In this document: piece after piece, positions 36,812 to 44,868 of the stretch
Layout: each line of letters opens with the position of its first letter
Position numbering within the stretch: position 1 is the stretch's first letter
DNA from: an uncultured Lachnospiraceae bacterium
Lineage (GTDB): Bacteria; Bacillota; Clostridia; Lachnospirales; Lachnospiraceae
Direction: 5' to 3'
DNA: 64,000 nucleotides
Assembly: GCA_900317585.1 (NCBI GenBank)
Contig: ONHG01000006.1
Span: 62,001 to 126,000 of the forward strand
Program-made: the position numbers and the translations under genes
Notes under the pieces: model-generated
Database searches by the model: none
Told to the model about the DNA's origin: nothing
The model's input: the letters and a program-made list of their open reading frames with translations, nothing else

Positions 36812-37483
36812 ATGTTAGATGCTATTTCAAGTGTAGTTTCAGCAGTAGCGGCGCAGAGTGTCACAGCAAAGGACGAGGCGCAGACAAAGAATACTAATAC
36901 CGCTTCAAAGAAGCAGGATGCAAAGACGGATAAGTCGGATGCAAAGACTGCAGGCTTCAGCGAGGAGGCAGCTGTATATGAGAAATCAGACAGCATGGAT
37001 GATTCAAAGGATACTGCAAAGAGCACAGTAAACCAGAAGATGAGCAAGGCAGACAGAGATGCACTGGTACAGGCACTTAAGGATGATGCCAATGCCAGAC
37101 AGCAGCAGCTTATCGAGATCGTCAGAAAGTCCATGACAGGACAGGCTTCAACCTGGGACAAGTCACAGGGCTTAAAGAGTCTGTTTGAGAATCTGACTGT
37201 AGATGCAGACACAATAGCGCAGGCCAAAAAGGACATCGCAGAGGATGGATACTGGGGAGTTGAGAAGACCTCAGACCGTATTCTTGACTTTGCAAAGGCA
37301 CTGTCGGGAGGCGACAAGGACAAGGCTGATGAGCTTTTGAATGCATTCAAGAAAGGCTTTTCACAGGCAACAGGAGCCTGGGGAGACAAGCTGCCATCAA
37401 TATGTCAGGATACATATGATGCAGTGCTCAAGAAGTTTGATGACTGGAAGAATGGCACAGAGGACACACAGGTACAGGGCTAG
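36812..37483 (+). CDS. Hypothetical helical protein (DUF5610-like C-terminus)
   Basis: 223 residues. The first 80 are Ala/Lys/Asp/Ser-rich and probably disordered. The last 100 residues (YWGVEKTSDRILDFAKALSG, then KGFSQATGAWGDKLPSICQD) resemble DUF5610, seen in proteins near flagellar and surface genes of other bacteria; this match is from memory of the pattern and is weak. No signal peptide or membrane helix. A strong AGGGAGG ribosome site and a good terminator flank it, so it is monocistronic. Confidence 0.6.
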   Translation: MLDAISSVVSAVAAQSVTAKDEAQTKNTNTASKKQDAKTDKSDAKTAGFSEEAAVYEKSDSMDDSKDTAKSTVNQKMSKADRDALVQALKDDANARQQQLIEIVRKSMTGQASTWDKSQGLKSLFENLTVDADTIAQAKKDIAEDGYWGVEKTSDRILDFAKALSGGDKDKADELLNAFKKGFSQATGAWGDKLPSICQDTYDAVLKKFDDWKNGTEDTQVQG

Positions 37484-37548
37484 TACGGTATTTATTCGGT
37501 TATTAAACTGTACTAAGACCGGGCTAAAAACAGAATATGATATATTAG

Positions 37549-37580
37549 AGGGACTGCGCGCAACGTGCAGTCCCTTTTTA
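37549..37580 (+). terminator. Terminator after the 36.8-kb gene
   Basis: AGGGACTGC (37549-37557) pairs with GCAGTCCCT (37567-37575), then TTTTT. Confidence 0.85.
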
Positions 37581-37635
37581 GGTTAATTTAACAGATGAGA
37601 TGTAAAAATTAACAATTAAATGAGAATATTTAAAT

Positions 37636-37664
37636 TTGCTCTTTTTGGTAGGGTGTGTTATAAT
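37636..37664 (+). promoter_or_regulatory. Promoter of ispE
   Basis: TTGCTC (37636-37641) and TATAAT (37659-37664) with 17-base spacing, 31 bases before the start. Confidence 0.65.
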
Positions 37665-37695
37665 CTTTGTATACAAAAAACAGAGGTAATACAAT

Positions 37696-38577
37696 ATGGG
37701 TAGTAATAACGATATTTCATTAAAAGCATTAGCCAAGATTAATCTGGGGCTCGATGTTGTGAGGCGCAGAGAGGACGGATATCATGAGGTCCGTATGATT
37801 ATGCAGACCATTTATCTGTATGACAGGCTTGATATCAAAAGGACAAAGGAGCCGGGCATACAGATACAGACAAATCTGTCTTTTCTCCCTGTAAATGAGA
37901 ATAATCTCATATACAAGGCTGCGAAGCTTCTTATGGATGAGTTTTCTATAACTGACGGTGTATCAGTGAAGCTGGACAAGCGTATCCCTGTTGCGGCAGG
38001 AATGGCAGGGGGCAGTACTGATGCAGCAGCCATGCTTTTTGGCATGAACAGGCTTTTTTCACTGGGGCTGACAAAGAGACAGCTTATGGAAAGAGGTGTG
38101 CAGATTGGCGCGGATGTGCCATACTGTATTATGAGAGGTACGGCGCTGGCTGAGGGCATAGGAGAGGAGCTTAGTCCGCTTCCACCAATGGTAAAGTGTC
38201 CGGTGCTCATTGCAAAGCCGTCCATCTCAGTATCCACCAAGTTTGTGTACCAGAATCTGAAGCTTGATGATACGACAATTCATCCGGATATAGACCTACT
38301 GATAGAGGATATAAAGGCTGAGAATCTGCATGACATTGCAGCACACATGGGAAATGTCTTAGAGACCGTGACCATACCAAACTATCCGGTGATAGACGAG
38401 ATAAAGAAGCATATGCTTTCCCATGGTGCAGTGGGAGCCATGATGAGTGGCAGTGGTCCGACAGTTTTTGGATTGTTTGACGATGAAGATACCGCAAAGA
38501 AAGCATATAAAGCCATGCGAAGCTCACATCTTGCCAGACAGGTGTATCTGACATCTGTATACAATAATCGCAAATGA
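37696..38577 (+). CDS. ispE: 4-diphosphocytidyl-2-C-methyl-D-erythritol kinase
   Basis: 293 residues. N-terminal AKINLGLDVVRRREDGYHEV, the GHMP ATP-binding loop PVAAGMAGGSTDAAAML, and the C-terminal MSGSGPTVFGLF are diagnostic. It phosphorylates CDP-ME in the MEP route to isoprenoids. The following GntR-type gene is only about 90 bases away. Confidence 0.95.
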   Translation: MGSNNDISLKALAKINLGLDVVRRREDGYHEVRMIMQTIYLYDRLDIKRTKEPGIQIQTNLSFLPVNENNLIYKAAKLLMDEFSITDGVSVKLDKRIPVAAGMAGGSTDAAAMLFGMNRLFSLGLTKRQLMERGVQIGADVPYCIMRGTALAEGIGEELSPLPPMVKCPVLIAKPSISVSTKFVYQNLKLDDTTIHPDIDLLIEDIKAENLHDIAAHMGNVLETVTIPNYPVIDEIKKHMLSHGAVGAMMSGSGPTVFGLFDDEDTAKKAYKAMRSSHLARQVYLTSVYNNRK

Positions 38578-38666
38578 TATGATACCGTGACAGCATAGCA
38601 GGTGCTTTATAGTTACCTTATTTTCTTATAGATTAGAATGATAATACAAGAGATAGGAGAAGTTTG

Positions 38667-39353
38667 ATGACTGATAATTTAACTTTAAATATGGATGCAT
38701 ATCTGCCACTGCGTGATGTGGTTTTTAACACACTTCGTGAGGCAATTTTAAAGGGAGAGCTCAAGCCGGGCGAGAGACTTATGGAGCTGCAGCTTGCGTC
38801 AAAGCTTGGAGTCAGCCGTACACCTATACGTGAAGCAATCAGAATGCTCGAGCAGGAGGGGCTTGCAGTTACAATGCCACGAAAAGGCGCAGAGGTTGCC
38901 AAGATGACTCTCAAGGATATGGAGGATGTGCTTGAGGTGAGAGAGGCTCTCGATGAGCTTGCAGCCAAAATTGCATGTAAGAAAATCAGTGATGAGCAGC
39001 TCGCAAAGCTAAAGACAATAAAGGATGAATTCAAAAAGAGCATGGACTCGGGTGATGTGAAAAAGATAGCTGAGGAGGATGTGAAGTTTCACGATGCTAT
39101 CTACGAGGCAACCGACAATGCGAAGCTTGTATCTATGATGAACAATATCCGCGAGCAGATGTACCGCTACAGAGTGGAGTATTTGAAGGACCCAAAGAAT
39201 TATCCGATGCTTGTGAAGGAGCATGACGCCATCTACAGGGCGCTTGAGGCAAGAAATATGGATCTTGTGACTACAGAAATGCATACGCATGTGGCTAATC
39301 AGGCGGTTGCTGTGAAGGCTGTGATACAAAAGCAGGATGAAGAAAAGAAATAA
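38667..39353 (+). CDS. GntR-family regulator (FCD subclass)
   Basis: 228 residues from ATG 38667 (AGGAGA 6 bases upstream; a TTG at 38664 is immediately before). Winged-helix domain with VFNTLREAILKGELKPGERL and QLASKLGVSRTPIREAIRML, then a helical FCD effector domain with the metal-binding histidine pattern HDAIYEAT, EHDAIYRALEA and MHTHV. Such regulators answer to sugar acids or similar metabolites; the target is not visible here. Confidence 0.9.
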   Translation: MTDNLTLNMDAYLPLRDVVFNTLREAILKGELKPGERLMELQLASKLGVSRTPIREAIRMLEQEGLAVTMPRKGAEVAKMTLKDMEDVLEVREALDELAAKIACKKISDEQLAKLKTIKDEFKKSMDSGDVKKIAEEDVKFHDAIYEATDNAKLVSMMNNIREQMYRYRVEYLKDPKNYPMLVKEHDAIYRALEARNMDLVTTEMHTHVANQAVAVKAVIQKQDEEKK

Positions 39354-39373
39354 AACAGAAATATAACAAAACC

Positions 39374-39416
39374 AAGGGCTGCCGGCCACACTGACGTGTG
39401 AACGGTGCCCTTTTTT
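39374..39416 (+). terminator. Terminator after the GntR-type gene
   Basis: AAGGGC with GCCG pairs to CGG with GCCCTT around an inner CACAC/GTGTG stem, followed by TTTTTT. Confidence 0.75.
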
Positions 39417-39449
39417 AGTGGCTTAGATAGTTACAAAATAAACAATCAG

Positions 39450-39479
39450 GGATATTTGCGAGCTTGTATGGTCATACTA
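39450..39479 (+). promoter_or_regulatory. Candidate sigma-G promoter of the germination operon
   Basis: GGATA (39450-39454) and CATACTA (39473-39479) with an 18-base spacer. The -10 fits CATWHTA fully; the -35 has one mismatch to GHATR. ger operons are normally transcribed by sigma-G in the forespore. Confidence 0.45.
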
Positions 39480-39532
39480 TATCAGGGATTTTAAATCTGA
39501 CGGGATTTATTGGGTATATAGGAGAGTTAAAG

Positions 39533-41011
39533 ATGACCACAAACATAGATGAGAACATAAAAAGCTTCAGGCAGATATATTCTGACTGTTCAGATATCAA
39601 GATGCAGGAGATGTATCTGGGGCGTGATGCGTCCATAAAGTGTTTTGTTGCATATATTGAGGTGACATGTGCAGGCTCCGGTATCAATAACAGTGCGTTT
39701 GGACGATTTACATCATACCTTGAAGGGATAGACCGGGATCAGGTTAAGGAAGTACTTGACAAAAATCAGGCAGCTTTATCTGAATTTGCGCATCTTCACT
39801 CGGTAAATGAGGCAGCTCAGATGATGCTGACAGGAGACGTGATATTTTTTGTGGATGGCTATCCGGATGCCTTCAAGCTTCCAGACAAGGGATATCCTGC
39901 CCTGTCAATTCAGGAGATTGACTCGGAAAAGGTCATAAGAGGCTCCAATGAGGGTTTTGCTGATTCCATAAAGATAAATACGGCACTCATCAGGCGCAGG
40001 TTAAGGAGCACTCGCTTAAAGTGCAAGGAGGTGAAAAAGGGGCTTCGCGGACACAGCAATGTGGACATATTATATGTGAGAGACCTCGTAAAACCGGGGC
40101 TTGTAGAGGAAGTAGAAAAGAATCTGGGCAGCTATGTGATAGACCATGTGGGGGATTCGGGAGTTCTGGAACAGTTTGCTGAGGCAAAATGGTATTCACC
40201 GTTCCCACAGCTTCAGACCACAAAGCGGCCGGATGTGGCGGTAAATGCGCTCCTGGAGGGGAGGGTGGTGGTGCTGTGCGATAATTCACCGATAGCAATA
40301 ATACTGCCAACCACCATGAACAATTTTTTAAAAACCGCAGATGATTACTATAACAGAACGATAGCGGCAAGCTTTGCCAGATTGATAAGGTACGTGGCAG
40401 CCTTCATGTCATTTACATTGCCGGGGCTTTATCTGGCAGTCACAAATTTTCATACACAGATACTGCCGACACCTCTCATACTGGCATTTTATGAAGCAAG
40501 ACTCGGCTGCCCATTTCTGCAGCTCATAGAGGTGCTCATGATGGAGCTGTCCTTTGAACTGCTTCGTGAAGCCGGCATAAGACTTCCCGGAGCCATGGGA
40601 AATACGATAGGCATAGTCGGAGGCCTCATAATCGGACAGGCAGCAGTGGATGCAAATTTAGTAAGCCCTATAGTGGTCATCCTGGTTGCATTCACCGCAC
40701 TCTGCTCGTTTGCCATACCGAGTGAGGAGTTTGCATTTTCATTTAGGATACTCAAATTCGCTGTAATAATTATGTCGGCATGGCTTGGATACTTTGGATT
40801 TTTAATAAGTCTGATGGTGATACTTTTGCATCTTGCAAAGCTCAAAAGCTGTGGTTATCCATACATGATGCCATTCGTGGGCAGCGAGCTGACAGGCAGC
40901 GAGGATGAAAAGGACAGTATCATACGATTTCCGCTTCGCAGACTGTGGAGACGGCCTGTATTTGCAAGAGAAAAGGAGTGCAGAAAGCTGAAAGGAAATA
41001 AGTATGACTAA
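39533..41011 (+). CDS. gerA: GerA-family spore germination receptor subunit A
   Basis: 492 residues from ATG 39533 with a GGAGAG ribosome site. An N-terminal soluble domain (1-265) with YLGRDASIKCFVAYIEV and VDILYVRDLVKPGLVEEVEK, then four to six membrane segments (about 280-450) including FARLIRYVAAFMSFTLPGLYL and LPGAMGNTIGIVGGLIIG. It recognises germinants in the spore inner membrane with the GerB and GerC subunits. Overlaps the next gene by 8 bases. Confidence 0.92.
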   Translation: MTTNIDENIKSFRQIYSDCSDIKMQEMYLGRDASIKCFVAYIEVTCAGSGINNSAFGRFTSYLEGIDRDQVKEVLDKNQAALSEFAHLHSVNEAAQMMLTGDVIFFVDGYPDAFKLPDKGYPALSIQEIDSEKVIRGSNEGFADSIKINTALIRRRLRSTRLKCKEVKKGLRGHSNVDILYVRDLVKPGLVEEVEKNLGSYVIDHVGDSGVLEQFAEAKWYSPFPQLQTTKRPDVAVNALLEGRVVVLCDNSPIAIILPTTMNNFLKTADDYYNRTIAASFARLIRYVAAFMSFTLPGLYLAVTNFHTQILPTPLILAFYEARLGCPFLQLIEVLMMELSFELLREAGIRLPGAMGNTIGIVGGLIIGQAAVDANLVSPIVVILVAFTALCSFAIPSEEFAFSFRILKFAVIIMSAWLGYFGFLISLMVILLHLAKLKSCGYPYMMPFVGSELTGSEDEKDSIIRFPLRRLWRRPVFAREKECRKLKGNKYD

Positions 41012-42740
41012 AAATATGGGTAAAAGAGATACATTTGCACAAAACGAAAGCATATCGCCCCGCCAGCTATACAGACTATACGTCTTTAATCTGCTTGGAG
41101 TCGGCACACTGGTGCTTCCAAACAATCTGGCGAAACTGGGAAAGTATGGTTTTATTTCAATCGCACTCGGTGTTTTCATGGCATGGCTATTTATGTGGAT
41201 AGTAAGCGAGGTACGAGAACAGAAGAAAAGTATATATGACAGAAGCTTTGGTAAAACAGCATATGCAAAAATGTTAATTTATGATTTAATTATTGCAATA
41301 TACGAGCTGTCACAGGCCGCATTTCTTGCATGGATATTTGTAAAGCTGATACGTGACAGCCTTATACCGGATGAGTCATTTACAGTTGTACTTCTTGTGA
41401 TAATGGCAGTGTGCGCTTATGCGCTAAGTGGCGGAGTGGAGTGCCGTGCCAGGGTATACGAGGTAGTATTTTTCTTTGTGCTGATACCGCTTGCTGCTAT
41501 GCTTTTGTTTGCGATATCGGATGTGAGATTTGACTATCTGATGATTAAGGACAGAGTCGGTGTGGACTTTGGCATAGCGGATATATTTGCGGGCGCATAC
41601 TATGTGTTTGCAGCATCCATTTCCGTGTTCAATATACTGTTTGTAAGGGAGCGCACTGCCTCACAGATACGATGGAGTGTGAGTAAAGCAATACTCACAT
41701 ATGCAGGCATTCTTTTTTTATTGTATGCAGTATTGCTTGGGAGCTTCGGAAAATATTCATTGTCAGAAATCGAGTTTCCGGCTGTCGTACTGATGAGTGA
41801 TGTGCAGATAAAGGGAAGCTTCTTTAAGAGGGCAGATGCACTGATGCTGTCGGTGTGGTTTTTCACGCTGTTTTCAGTGCTCATTATGAGCCTTTATTAT
41901 GCGGTTTTAAGATGTGAGAATTTTGCTAAAAATACGACAAAAGTTATATTTACATTTAATAAAAGCCGAGGCTTCAGTAACAATAAACAATTAAGCTGTG
42001 ACAGACAGGAAAGCCATGACGAAGAAAATAGCAGTATGAGAAGCTGGTGCATCATATTTGTCATAGCAATCATAGTGACCTTAGCATATATTCTTGAAAG
42101 TGGAGATGAAATCGTGAAAAAATATCTTGGATTTTTATTGTGCATAGCGATACCGGTCATAGTAGTGCTGACGATAGGTCTCATGCTTACCGGCTGTAGT
42201 GCAGTGGAGCTTGAGGAGCGTTGCTTTCCGACACTTGCTGCGGTGGATGTTGTAGCTGTAGATACTGACGAAATAACCGATAAAGAAGTAACAGGTAAAG
42301 AGGTAACTGATTACAAAGAATATGTTAGCCACAGAGATGATTTGGCAAATGAAAGTAGCGGATATATAGAGTTTTATTATAACATGGACAAATCCTATGA
42401 GCCCGAATATGCAGATGATATCAAAACAGCCGTGGACAGCTTCGAGGAGCGGCTGTCACAAAAAGCCGATACCAATCATCTAAAGGTGATATTAATAGGA
42501 AAAACGCTTAGAAATGATAAAGCAGCTTATGCAAGCTTCATGGAATACTGCAAGACATCCAAAAAATTTCCGAGAAACACATACGTGTGCATAGCAGATG
42601 ATATAAACGATATCTTTGACAACATGGGTGATTATTATGAGCAGAAAATGAATAAGGAGAATCATGAGGATGGGGAACCGATAATTACACTTGGCACCTT
42701 ACTGGATGACTATACGAATGAAATTCATGGAGCATGGTAA
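41004..42740 (+). CDS. GerB permease fused to a truncated GerC lipoprotein domain
   Basis: 578 residues. Residues 15-365 are a GerAB-type germination permease (amino-acid permease fold): ISPRQLYRLYVFNLLGVGTL, then about ten membrane segments. A further hydrophobic stretch (about 370-397) leads to an internal lipobox-like LMLTGCSAVELEERCF with Cys398. Residues 398-578 look like the N-terminal and middle part of Ger(x)C (HLKVILIGKTLRNDKAAYAS, then RNTYVCIADD). The C-terminal domain typical of GerC (about 150 residues) is absent. Subunits B and C, normally separate, are thus one chain. SpoIIR follows after 51 bases. Confidence 0.8.
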   Translation: MTKNMGKRDTFAQNESISPRQLYRLYVFNLLGVGTLVLPNNLAKLGKYGFISIALGVFMAWLFMWIVSEVREQKKSIYDRSFGKTAYAKMLIYDLIIAIYELSQAAFLAWIFVKLIRDSLIPDESFTVVLLVIMAVCAYALSGGVECRARVYEVVFFFVLIPLAAMLLFAISDVRFDYLMIKDRVGVDFGIADIFAGAYYVFAASISVFNILFVRERTASQIRWSVSKAILTYAGILFLLYAVLLGSFGKYSLSEIEFPAVVLMSDVQIKGSFFKRADALMLSVWFFTLFSVLIMSLYYAVLRCENFAKNTTKVIFTFNKSRGFSNNKQLSCDRQESHDEENSSMRSWCIIFVIAIIVTLAYILESGDEIVKKYLGFLLCIAIPVIVVLTIGLMLTGCSAVELEERCFPTLAAVDVVAVDTDEITDKEVTGKEVTDYKEYVSHRDDLANESSGYIEFYYNMDKSYEPEYADDIKTAVDSFEERLSQKADTNHLKVILIGKTLRNDKAAYASFMEYCKTSKKFPRNTYVCIADDINDIFDNMGDYYEQKMNKENHEDGEPIITLGTLLDDYTNEIHGAW

Positions 42741-42791
42741 AAATTTCAAAAAGGATGAATAATCTTTTCAAATAAGGCAATACTTGTTTAC

Positions 42792-43433
42792 ATGAGAAAG
42801 AGAATAATAATAACAATAACAACCATAGCAATAATATCTCTTGCGGCAGTAATCGCTGCAAAAAATCATGCACCTGCGATAAGCACAAACAGTACAGCAT
42901 GTACATCCGACATGCAAAAATCCATCGCTGGCAAAATCCTGCGTTTCCACGTGCTGGCAAACAGCGACAGTGAAGCAGACCAGAATGTGAAAAAGCAGGT
43001 GCGCGATGCGGTAGGGGCTTACATAGAGCCATATCTGCTGGAGTGCGAAAATATCGAAGAAACCAGAGCCACCGTAAATGACCATATGGACGAAATAATA
43101 GCGGTATCAAAGGAGACGCTTGCAGCAAACGGCTTTACATATGGCGCATCGGCAGAGCTTACACACACCGATTTCCCGGAAAAGACGTATGGGGACTATA
43201 CATTTCCAGCTGGAAATTATGAGGCACTTGAAATAACACTGGGCGATGGAGCCGGTCATAACTGGTGGTGCGTGCTGTATCCAAACATGTGCTTCAGGGG
43301 CAGTGTGTACGAGGTGGTGGATGATGATGCAAAGGAAAATCTTAAGGAGGTGCTCACACCGGATGAGTATGAGAGCATATTTGACAGCGGAAAATATGAA
43401 ATAAAACTAAAAATCCTTGATATTTTCAGATAA
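42792..43433 (+). CDS. spoIIR: Stage II sporulation protein R
   Basis: 213 residues. One N-terminal membrane/signal segment (4-24), then the SpoIIR core ILRFHVLANSDSEADQNVKK, DFPEKTYGDYTFPAGNYEAL and NWWCVLYPNMCF, which are strongly conserved. Known to be secreted from the forespore to activate SpoIIGA so that pro-sigma-E is processed in the mother cell. The presence of this regulator supports endospore formation. Confidence 0.93.
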   Translation: MRKRIIITITTIAIISLAAVIAAKNHAPAISTNSTACTSDMQKSIAGKILRFHVLANSDSEADQNVKKQVRDAVGAYIEPYLLECENIEETRATVNDHMDEIIAVSKETLAANGFTYGASAELTHTDFPEKTYGDYTFPAGNYEALEITLGDGAGHNWWCVLYPNMCFRGSVYEVVDDDAKENLKEVLTPDEYESIFDSGKYEIKLKILDIFR

Positions 43434-43595
43434 AACAGTTAGTATATTCATGCTGAAAATATGAAAATATGTAATGACTAATTATTAAAGAATGAATTGA
43501 TGTAACTATTCAGAACAGAAATATGTGGCTTACAACTGTGAAGGTACTGACAGTTACGAATTAATTTAAATGTAGAAGAGGATAAGGAGAAAGAA

Positions 43596-44039
43596 ATGAC
43601 AAAGGATGTAGTAGTATCATTAAAGGGCCTGCAGCTCGCACCGGACCAGCAGTCTGATGCGGTAGAGGTGATTGCCCCGGGAGAGTATTATATAAGAAAT
43701 AACAAGCACTATGTGCTTTTTGAGGAGATAATGGAGGGTGAGACCCAGACACTCAAAAATATGCTTAAATTCAATGAAAATTATCTTGAGTTCACCCGCA
43801 AGGGACCGATGAGCGTACATATGATATTTGAGAAGGGAAAGAAAAACCTGACATATTATTATACACCGTTTGGAAGTATCCAGATAGGTATTGATGCCAC
43901 AAGCATAGAGGTAAAGGAGACTGAGGACGAGATAAGGGCGGAGGTAAAGTATGCACTTGATGTCAACTATGAATTTGTAGGTGACTGTCACATCAATATA
44001 ACTGTGAAGAAAAAAGGCGCAGCAGTCAAAATTGCATAA
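43596..44039 (+). CDS. DUF1934-family beta-barrel protein
   Basis: 147 residues, the usual family size (YwiB-like). Pattern with repeated beta strands: YVLFEEIMEGETQTLKNMLK, LEFTRKGPMSVHMIFEKGKK, TYYYTPFGSIQIGIDAT, ALDVNYEFVGDCHINITVKK. The fold is a small lipocalin-like barrel; its function is unknown. Monocistronic, closed by a strong terminator shared with the convergent gene. Confidence 0.8.
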   Translation: MTKDVVVSLKGLQLAPDQQSDAVEVIAPGEYYIRNNKHYVLFEEIMEGETQTLKNMLKFNENYLEFTRKGPMSVHMIFEKGKKNLTYYYTPFGSIQIGIDATSIEVKETEDEIRAEVKYALDVNYEFVGDCHINITVKKKGAAVKIA

Positions 44040-44084
44040 AAGTCTGCCAGGCCTATGGGGTAAAAAAATATAAAGCATATAAAA

Positions 44085-44130
44085 AACAGAGCATGTGAGG
44101 ATGAATGCCATCCCACATGCTCTGTTTATG
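44085..44130. terminator. Bidirectional terminator at 44.1 kb
   Basis: AACAGAGCATGTG pairs with CACATGCTCTGTT, with an A-run and T-run on the flanks. It serves both convergent genes. Confidence 0.85.
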
Positions 44131-44153
44131 TACATGAAAATTAAATCATGATA

Positions 44154-44687
44154 TTATTTCTGCTTAGCCTTTTTGGCAGCCTCTTTAGCAGCTTTTCTTT
44201 CAGCCTTTGCAGCCTCCTCAGCCTTGAGCTGTTCGTTGGCCTTGCTGTAGTTTTCTGCCATTCTTGCACGGAAGCCCTTTTTCTTCTTAGGCTTCTCAAG
44301 AGGTCCTCTGATACCGCGTACAGCTGTGATGTAGATACCGCTGACAGAAGCCTTAACCTCTTTCTTTAAAGGAATCTCATCAAAGATCTGCTCGTCGGCG
44401 ATAAGAGACATGACTCTTGGTCCGACCTTGGCCTTGACTACAGGCAGCTTTGAGCGGCGCATAAGCTTTGGTGTCTGCTCAATAATCTGCTGTGGGAGAC
44501 CGGCATCCTTTAGCTTCATACGCTTTTTATCAATGATTAGCATGTTGACTGTCTGTGATGCAGCAGCTATCTGCTCGTCCTGCTCTTCCTTTCTTTTTTG
44601 TGCTTTTTTACCGAGGATTGTTAATACTATAAATGCTACCACAAGCACTACTGCGATAACAATAAGTACGATTAATGCTGGATTCAA
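44154..44687 (-). CDS. Hypothetical membrane-anchored protein
   Basis: 177 residues. One N-terminal transmembrane helix (ALIVLIVIAVVLVVAFIVLT), then a soluble part with IDKKRMKLKDAGLPQQIIEQ and KLPVVKAKVGPRVMSLIADE, and a Lys/Ala-rich C-terminal coiled helix (KAERKAAKEAAKKAKQK). AGGAGGG ribosome site. Not recognised as a characterised family; probably a cytoplasmic-facing, membrane-attached factor. Confidence 0.7.
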   Translation of the reverse strand: MNPALIVLIVIAVVLVVAFIVLTILGKKAQKRKEEQDEQIAAASQTVNMLIIDKKRMKLKDAGLPQQIIEQTPKLMRRSKLPVVKAKVGPRVMSLIADEQIFDEIPLKKEVKASVSGIYITAVRGIRGPLEKPKKKKGFRARMAENYSKANEQLKAEEAAKAERKAAKEAAKKAKQK

Positions 44688-44758
44688 AACGTATCCCTCC
44701 TAAAAATTTGCTTAATTAAATCAATTTTATCAAATAAGCTAAAAAAAATCAATCTTTA

Positions 44759-44788
44759 TTGCAAGAATAGGTGAAATCGTAGTATAAT
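44759..44788 (+). promoter_or_regulatory. Promoter of the receptor-GGDEF-GH53 gene
   Basis: TTGCAA (44759-44764) and TATAAT (44783-44788) with 18-base spacing. Confidence 0.6.
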
Positions 44789-44868
44789 AGAACTATATTT
44801 TTAAAAGATAACTATTCTGAATAGTTACAAAGATCTATATTAGAAGACATAAAGGGGTATATTTATAG

